A stretch of 9,666 nucleotides of DNA from an uncultured Fretibacterium sp. (GTDB lineage Bacteria > Synergistota > Synergistia > Synergistales > Aminobacteriaceae): positions 1 through 9,666 of the forward strand of contig CALAUZ010000242.1 of NCBI GenBank assembly GCA_937892105.1. The letters are read 5' to 3'. The position numbers and the translations under genes were made by a program. The stretch's first letter is position 1. The number at the start of each line of letters is the position of its first letter. The notes under the pieces were generated by a model, which searched no databases, was not told the origin of the DNA, and worked only from the letters and a program-made list of their open reading frames with translations. This document shows, in pieces, positions 5,624 through 9,666 of the stretch.

Positions 5624-7105
5624 ATGTTGAGCGTCAATTTTGGAGAAGTCCTGAACTTTGTACGGGCAAAAGGTAAGAGCGTTAATGTCCGTGTGAAGTC
5701 TCAGGACTATTTTAGTGTTCAGATTTCAGATGTAATTTCCGACAGCAGAGATGTTAAACCCGGCACTCTCTTTGCCTGTATAACAGGGGAAAATTCGGAC
5801 GGCCATCAATTCGTCAGCATGGCCGAAAAGAACGGTGCATGTGCGTTGCTTTGTGAACATGAAGTGAACTCAGACCTGCCGCAGATTATCGTCGGGCATG
5901 TCAGGGATTACTTGGGGGAAGCTGCCTCACTCGTTTACGGCAATCCTTCAGGCAGGCTTCTTATGGTAGGCGTAACAGGCACGAACGGCAAGACTACAAC
6001 AACATACATAACTCGCTCAATTCTTCAGGCGGCTGGAATACGTACCGGTCTTCTCGGAACAATCATCGAGAGCGACGGTGTAAACGATAAGGACGCTGAC
6101 AGGACTACCCCCGAAAGCTGCATAGTTCAGAGACAGCTTGCTCATATGGTGGAGAACGGCTGCGGTGCTTGCGTAATGGAGACTTCATCGCATGGGTTGT
6201 TTCTGGGACGGCTGAAGGGTGCGTTGTACGATGTACCGGTGTTCACGAACTTATACCCTGAACATCTCGACTTCCACAAGGACATGGAGAATTACTTTGA
6301 GGCCAAGAAGTTATTGTTCACGACATACACAAAGCATGGCTTCAGGGGTGCGGCGAATTACGATGACCCTTACGGCAGGAGGCTTCTCGCAGAATTTGGG
6401 GACAGTCTTTGCGGTTTCGGTCTCACAGAGGGTGCAGGATCGCGCGTAGTATCATCACAGACCAGCATTGACGGCACAGAGATTGTGATTGAGGCAAAAG
6501 GCTGCGATACTCTCACACTTCACAGCCCTTTAGTCGGGGACTTCAACATCATGAACACTCTCTGCGCAGTTACAGCAATGAGGGGAAGGGTTGATGATGA
6601 CGCGATAGTGAGGGGAGTTGCGAATGTCCCGCAGGTTCCAGGAAGGCTTGAACGTATTGACCTGCCCAACGGTGCATGTGTTTTCGTGGATTTCGCGCAT
6701 ACACCTTCGGCGTTAAGGAGCGTTTTAGGGGTAATAAGAAAGCTCTCAGGGAAGGACAGACGTATCGTATCAGTGTTCGGACACGGAGGAGGACGTTACC
6801 AGCAGAACAGGCCGGAACTCGGAAAAGCAGCCTCAGAATTTGCGGACGAGATAATCATAACATCAGACAACGCACGCGATGAAGAACCGCAGGACATTGC
6901 GGAAGCCATTGCGGGAGGAGCAAGCATACCTTACAGGATAATCACCGACAGACCGCAGGCAGTGAAAGCCGGACTGGACAGCCTGAAGTCAGGAGATATT
7001 CTCGTAATCACAGGGAAAGGGCCGGAGAAGTTCATCACCATCAAGGGCAACAAGATACCGTTCAATGATGCTGATGCAGTGAAAGCATGGAGGGACGCTC
7101 GATAA
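5624..7105 (+). CDS. murE: UDP-MurNAc-tripeptide synthetase MurE (probably meso-diaminopimelate-adding)
   Basis: MurE adds the third amino acid to UDP-MurNAc-L-Ala-D-Glu in the cytoplasm, using ATP. The N-terminal UDP-binding domain includes DSRDVKPGTLFAC (40-52). The ATP loop is GTNGKTTT at 119-126. TTPES at 161-165 and METSSHG at 185-191 are substrate-site motifs, and the carbamylated lysine should be K228 in YFEAKK. GDFNIMNTLCA at 305-315 and PGRLERI at 339-345 lead into the C-terminal domain. The amino-acid specificity motif reads DNAR at 415-418. The conserved R and DN fit meso-DAP enzymes (DNPR) more than lysine enzymes. Oddities are GKGPE at 464-468 where GKGHE is usual, FGHGGGRYQQNRP where FGCGGDRD is common, and NLYPEHLD for NLTRDHLD. 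The length of 493 is normal. AAGGCAGG at 5611-5618 is the ribosome binding site, and murF starts 1 bp after the stop. Confidence 0.94.
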   Translation: MLSVNFGEVLNFVRAKGKSVNVRVKSQDYFSVQISDVISDSRDVKPGTLFACITGENSDGHQFVSMAEKNGACALLCEHEVNSDLPQIIVGHVRDYLGEAASLVYGNPSGRLLMVGVTGTNGKTTTTYITRSILQAAGIRTGLLGTIIESDGVNDKDADRTTPESCIVQRQLAHMVENGCGACVMETSSHGLFLGRLKGALYDVPVFTNLYPEHLDFHKDMENYFEAKKLLFTTYTKHGFRGAANYDDPYGRRLLAEFGDSLCGFGLTEGAGSRVVSSQTSIDGTEIVIEAKGCDTLTLHSPLVGDFNIMNTLCAVTAMRGRVDDDAIVRGVANVPQVPGRLERIDLPNGACVFVDFAHTPSALRSVLGVIRKLSGKDRRIVSVFGHGGGRYQQNRPELGKAASEFADEIIITSDNARDEEPQDIAEAIAGGASIPYRIITDRPQAVKAGLDSLKSGDILVITGKGPEKFITIKGNKIPFNDADAVKAWRDAR

Positions 7106-7106
7106 G

Positions 7107-8444
7107 ATGAATATGACGCTGAAAGAATTATTCGATGATGTTTCGGAAGAGTTTTCGGGATTTGAGTTTCCGCCGCATCTTGCTACAGACAGCAGGGACG
7201 TTATACAAGGAGGGGCATTCGTTGCTCTTGAGGGTGAGAAGACTGACGGGCACAAGTATATTCCGCAGGCATTGCAGAACGGTGCAGGGTTAATCATCGT
7301 CAGGAAAGGCAAAAATCCAGGCGGCCTAAACATTCCAGTTATTGAGCTTGAGAACCCCGAACGCGATTTAGCTGGTATAGCCTCGCGCAAGCTCAAAGCA
7401 CACAATCTCACCGACATAATCGCAATCACAGGCAGTGTCGGCAAGACAACTACAAGGGCTGCCCTCCAGAAAGTATTATCCCCGAAATTCAGGATACATG
7501 CCCCAGAACGCAGCTTCAATACCCTAATAGGCTGTACTGCTACGATAATGGCCATGCCGACAGATACGGAGATACTAATCCTGGAATTTGGCGCGAACAA
7601 ACCTGGCGAAATCAAGGAACTTACGGAGTATTTCCCGCCTAGCATAGCAATTTTGACGGCTGTAGCTCCTGTACATCTTGAAGGTTTCGGGACAGTTGAG
7701 GGAGTTTTGCAGGAGAAGATGGAGATAACGCACTCCGAAAACCTCCGCAAGATAATCTTCAACAATGACAACGAGTATTTGTCGGAAGCGTTCAAATACT
7801 ACGTAAAATCTATGGGAGTTGGAGAGCATAAGGACGCAGATTTTGTGATAAGCCATGACACTTCGGAATATTCACTGCCGGCAATGTCATTCGTTCTTGC
7901 ACACAGGCCTACACAGGAGATTGCACGCTTCACCGCTGACATATGGGGAAGACATAATGCACTGCCTCTCTCGATTGCCGCCTCAACCGGACATGAGCTG
8001 GGAATACCGCTTCAAGATTCTGCGGAGAGCGTAAGGGATTTTCAGGCATTACCTGGAAGGGGAAGGGTCATAATTCTTGATGAGGGGCGAAAATTCCTCG
8101 TTGATGACGCTTACAACGCCAATCCTGCTTCAATGACGGCTTCACTTCAGACGTTCGCGAAAGTTAAATGTTCCGGTAAAGCCGCTGTTCTGGGCGAAAT
8201 GAGGGAGCTTGGCGAGAATGCGGCAATGTATCATTCTCAGCTTGCACCGCTTCTTGACAGTATCGACAACGTTATTCTTGTCGGGGAAATATGGCGCGAG
8301 GCATTGAAGGGGGATTATGTTTTCGTTGGAACATGGCAGGAAGCACTGGAAGCACTCAAGAATATTCAGGATTGGCAGGGTCTGCTTGTGAAAGGCTCAA
8401 ACAGTATCGGCTTGAGCAATATAGTGAAGGAATTTGAGGCATGA
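7107..8444 (+). CDS. murF: UDP-MurNAc-tripeptide-D-alanyl-D-alanine ligase MurF
   Basis: MurF attaches D-Ala-D-Ala to the UDP-MurNAc tripeptide, completing the soluble pentapeptide precursor. Visible motifs are the N-terminal DSRDVIQGGAFVALEGEKTDGH (28-49) and the ATP loop GSVGKTTT at 109-116. ERSFNTLIGC at 134-143, LEFGANKPGEI at 159-169 (usually EMGA) and VAPVHLEGFG at 186-195 follow, then DDAYNANPASM at 333-343 and LGEMRELGENA at 362-372. The length of 445 is normal. The ATG at 7107 is 1 bp after the murE stop, and GGAGGG at 7089-7094 inside the murE end is the likely ribosome binding site. The MurF-type LGEM and YNANP signatures separate it from the paralogous MurC, MurD and MurE. Its last codons overlap mraY by 4 nt (ATGA), which implies coupled translation. 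Confidence 0.95.
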   Translation: MNMTLKELFDDVSEEFSGFEFPPHLATDSRDVIQGGAFVALEGEKTDGHKYIPQALQNGAGLIIVRKGKNPGGLNIPVIELENPERDLAGIASRKLKAHNLTDIIAITGSVGKTTTRAALQKVLSPKFRIHAPERSFNTLIGCTATIMAMPTDTEILILEFGANKPGEIKELTEYFPPSIAILTAVAPVHLEGFGTVEGVLQEKMEITHSENLRKIIFNNDNEYLSEAFKYYVKSMGVGEHKDADFVISHDTSEYSLPAMSFVLAHRPTQEIARFTADIWGRHNALPLSIAASTGHELGIPLQDSAESVRDFQALPGRGRVIILDEGRKFLVDDAYNANPASMTASLQTFAKVKCSGKAAVLGEMRELGENAAMYHSQLAPLLDSIDNVILVGEIWREALKGDYVFVGTWQEALEALKNIQDWQGLLVKGSNSIGLSNIVKEFEA

Positions 8445-8770
8445 TATTTCTTACGGCGATATTATTCTTCACTCTCAGCATAATACTGCAATATTTCTGG
8501 ATAAAGTACCAGAGGCATATACATCTCACGCAGATACAGAAATGGTACGGTGTGAACATAGACAACGAGATAAAGGCAGCTACCCCGTCAATGGGAGGAG
8601 TTATATTTCTGGTTCTGGGAGTTCTTGCTATGGTTATGGATTTTTCCCTTGACGCTGTAATATTCTGGAGCCTTCCAGTACTTAGCGGGCTGATTGGTTT
8701 CATTGATGACTGGCTGAAGTTCAGGACACACACAAGCGAGGGTTTCACTTTCGGAGAATATGAAACTTAA
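8441..8770 (+). pseudogene. mraY: Truncated MraY (phospho-MurNAc-pentapeptide transferase), N-terminal third only
   Basis: MraY transfers phospho-MurNAc-pentapeptide to undecaprenyl phosphate at the membrane, making lipid I. Seen here are a first membrane helix (residues 1-20), the signature KAATPSMGGVIFL at 45-57 (family: K-x-G-T-P-T-M-G-G), two further hydrophobic segments, and GFIDDWLKF at 86-94 with the active-site pair D89-D90. MraY is normally about 320-360 residues. This frame ends at 109, and only about 105 residues look genuine. The last residues (YET) come from the AT-rich DNA beyond the join at about 8752-8765. AAGGA at 8427-8431 is the ribosome binding site, and the ATGA overlap with murF fixes the start. 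The truncation looks like a sequence join, not a natural mutation. The native operon presumably continues elsewhere. Confidence 0.9.
8752..8765. other. Junction between bacterial operon and AT-rich eukaryote-like DNA (probable chimera)
   Basis: Base composition, codon use and protein type all change within a few bases. The left side is mraY coding DNA of bacterial type. The right side is very AT-rich DNA encoding a RING-H2 protein. No IS end, target duplication, tRNA or integrase lies here. Both genes are cut mid-sequence, as expected of a misassembly or library chimera. Confidence 0.8.
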
Positions 8771-9620
8771 ATTTGATATTATTTTTTTATTTACTCAAAA
8801 AGAAGAAGACACTATTAGATTTGATGAAGTTTCTGATGATATTTTAAGAGGAAAGTCTTATAATAGGTTTTTAGATGGATTCTCTGAAATAGAAATATTA
8901 ATTAATTTTAGAAATAAAGATAGTGACAATATTGAAGAGATATTGATAATCAATATAGAAACCTTAAACCCAAGTGAAAAATTAAGATTGATTTATATAA
9001 TTATAATTTCTATTTTATGTCTTTTTTTATTTGTTATAGTGGCACTTATTGTTACATATTTTTTTTTGAAAAGAAAAATGATGAGAGAAAGAGAAAGAAT
9101 GATATATGAAGAAGAAGAAAAAAAAGAAATGAAAAAAAAATTAATCCAAAATTTTTTGATGGAAGAATTAAAACCACAATTATTTAACGAAAAAATCAAT
9201 TTAAATGATAACGATATGTGTACAATTTGTTGTGAGAAATTTGTCTTAGGCGTAAGTGAAGTTTCTGTTACTCCTTGTTCTCATGTTTTTCATCATGAAT
9301 GTATTGAAAAATGGATAAAAGAAAAAATAACAGACCCTCTTTGTCCTAATTGTAAATTTTCTTTTTTGAAATATATGGAAAATCCTACTAAAATACAAAT
9401 TGAGAAAAGTGAAAATTTAAAAATAAATATTAATGATAATGAGAAAGAAAAAAATAATAATAATAATTCAAATGAAAATAAAAAAAATGAAGAGGAAAAT
9501 ATTCCTTCATCTGAACAAATGAGGATAAATACCATTTTTATGAATAATGAAAATAATATTGATAATAATAATATAGAAGGAAGTGTTCATATAAGTGATG
9601 AAGGGAATAATAATAATTGA
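8760..9620 (+). CDS. Eukaryote-type membrane-anchored RING-H2 finger protein (probable E3 ubiquitin ligase), 5'-partial
   Basis: The 286-residue frame has about 75 N-terminal residues of unrecognised, probably lumenal or extracellular sequence. A strong membrane helix spans about 76-103, followed by a charged coiled-coil-like stretch (104-135, RKMMRERERMIYEEEEKK). A C3H2C3 RING-H2 domain comes next, with ligands C154, C157, C173, H175, H178, C181, C195 and C198 and the typical W185. The tail is rich in asparagine (NNNNNSNEN, NNNIEG). Such RING proteins recruit E2 enzymes and ubiquitinate targets at membranes. Bacteria rarely encode this architecture. The ATG at 8760 lies on the junction and the frame is open upstream, so the true N-terminus is probably missing. 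All five glutamines are CAA with no in-frame TAA or TAG, consistent with the standard code. An anaerobic fungus, parabasalid or amoeba is plausible. Ubiquitin ligase activity is inferred from the RING domain. Confidence 0.85.
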   Translation: MKLKFDIIFLFTQKEEDTIRFDEVSDDILRGKSYNRFLDGFSEIEILINFRNKDSDNIEEILIINIETLNPSEKLRLIYIIIISILCLFLFVIVALIVTYFFLKRKMMRERERMIYEEEEKKEMKKKLIQNFLMEELKPQLFNEKINLNDNDMCTICCEKFVLGVSEVSVTPCSHVFHHECIEKWIKEKITDPLCPNCKFSFLKYMENPTKIQIEKSENLKININDNEKEKNNNNNSNENKKNEEENIPSSEQMRINTIFMNNENNIDNNNIEGSVHISDEGNNNN

Positions 9621-9666
9621 ATTAATTTATAATCAAATTTACAAAATATTTCAATTTTTTATAATT
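9621..9666 (+). other. AT-rich 3' flank of the RING gene
   Basis: These 46 bases after the TGA stop are almost entirely A and T, with only four G/C. They look like eukaryotic 3' untranslated or intergenic DNA. No gene or bacterial-type terminator hairpin is seen. Confidence 0.5.

Noticed and set aside
6989..7795. 268-codon open frame on the minus strand across murE and murF
   Set aside because: It lies entirely opposite two well-supported Mur ligase genes and its product has no recognisable domain. It is a codon-usage shadow.
2557..8755. An undescribed system hidden in the dcw genes
   Set aside because: All genes, lengths and order match the ordinary division and cell-wall cluster, and I saw no extra gene or structured gap beyond the rsmH-ftsL spacer.
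8760..9620. A bacterial effector or secreted ubiquitin-ligase mimic
   Set aside because: The gene differs wholly in composition from its neighbours, has eukaryote-type Asn runs, starts exactly at a composition break inside mraY and has no bacterial ribosome binding site. A chimera explains it more simply.
9451..9620. AAT/AAC-rich tracts as a CRISPR or tandem repeat array
   Set aside because: They are short irregular asparagine-codon runs without fixed repeat and spacer units.
1..9666. tRNA, rRNA, riboswitch or CRISPR loci
   Set aside because: No cloverleaf, ribosomal RNA signature, riboswitch core or regularly spaced repeat was recognised by eye; a covariance-model scan was not possible.

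Overview
The window is a composite of three parts. Positions about 1-2554 are a moderately AT-rich accessory stretch that ends in an IS200/IS605-family element. Positions 2557-8755 are a tightly packed bacterial division and cell-wall (dcw) cluster in the order rsmH-ftsL-ftsI-murE-murF-mraY. Positions about 8756-9666 are extremely AT-rich and encode a eukaryote-type membrane-anchored RING-H2 finger protein with asparagine runs. Sample 60-base lines show the change: 24 G/C at 601-660, 33 G/C at 6781-6840, 16 G/C at 8821-8880 and 6 G/C at 9421-9480.

The bacterial part suggests a Gram-negative-type gut or rumen anaerobe. The gene order, the AGG-rich arginine usage and the protein style are most like Synergistota, but that assignment is inference from memory, not a search. 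MurE carries a DNxR motif in the position that goes with meso-diaminopimelate peptidoglycan. rsmH methylates 16S rRNA. ftsL and ftsI are septal division proteins. murE, murF and mraY make UDP-MurNAc-pentapeptide and pass it to the lipid carrier. Genes from ftsI on are spaced 1-29 bp apart or overlap, as in one operon. An AT-rich 92-bp gap before ftsL may hold an internal promoter.

Upstream, a fragment with a bacterial Ig-like repeat and a Cro/C1-type repressor precede the insertion sequence. The IS has two end hairpins with the same CTAT loop, a frameshifted tnpA whose catalytic tyrosine is out of frame, and an apparently intact tnpB. Its right end lies 2 bp before the rsmH start codon and supplies the rsmH ribosome binding site. 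No mraZ is present upstream.

The most striking point is the abrupt switch at about 8752-8765. mraY breaks off after about 105 residues, just past its DD motif, and a eukaryotic reading frame begins, itself apparently lacking its N-terminus. Two truncated genes of different domains of life meeting with no mobile-element hallmark is best explained by a chimeric contig or library molecule from a mixed bacterium-plus-protist/fungus sample. It is not good evidence of a new system or of gene transfer, although that should be tested with reads. I did not find a convincing undescribed defence or regulatory system.
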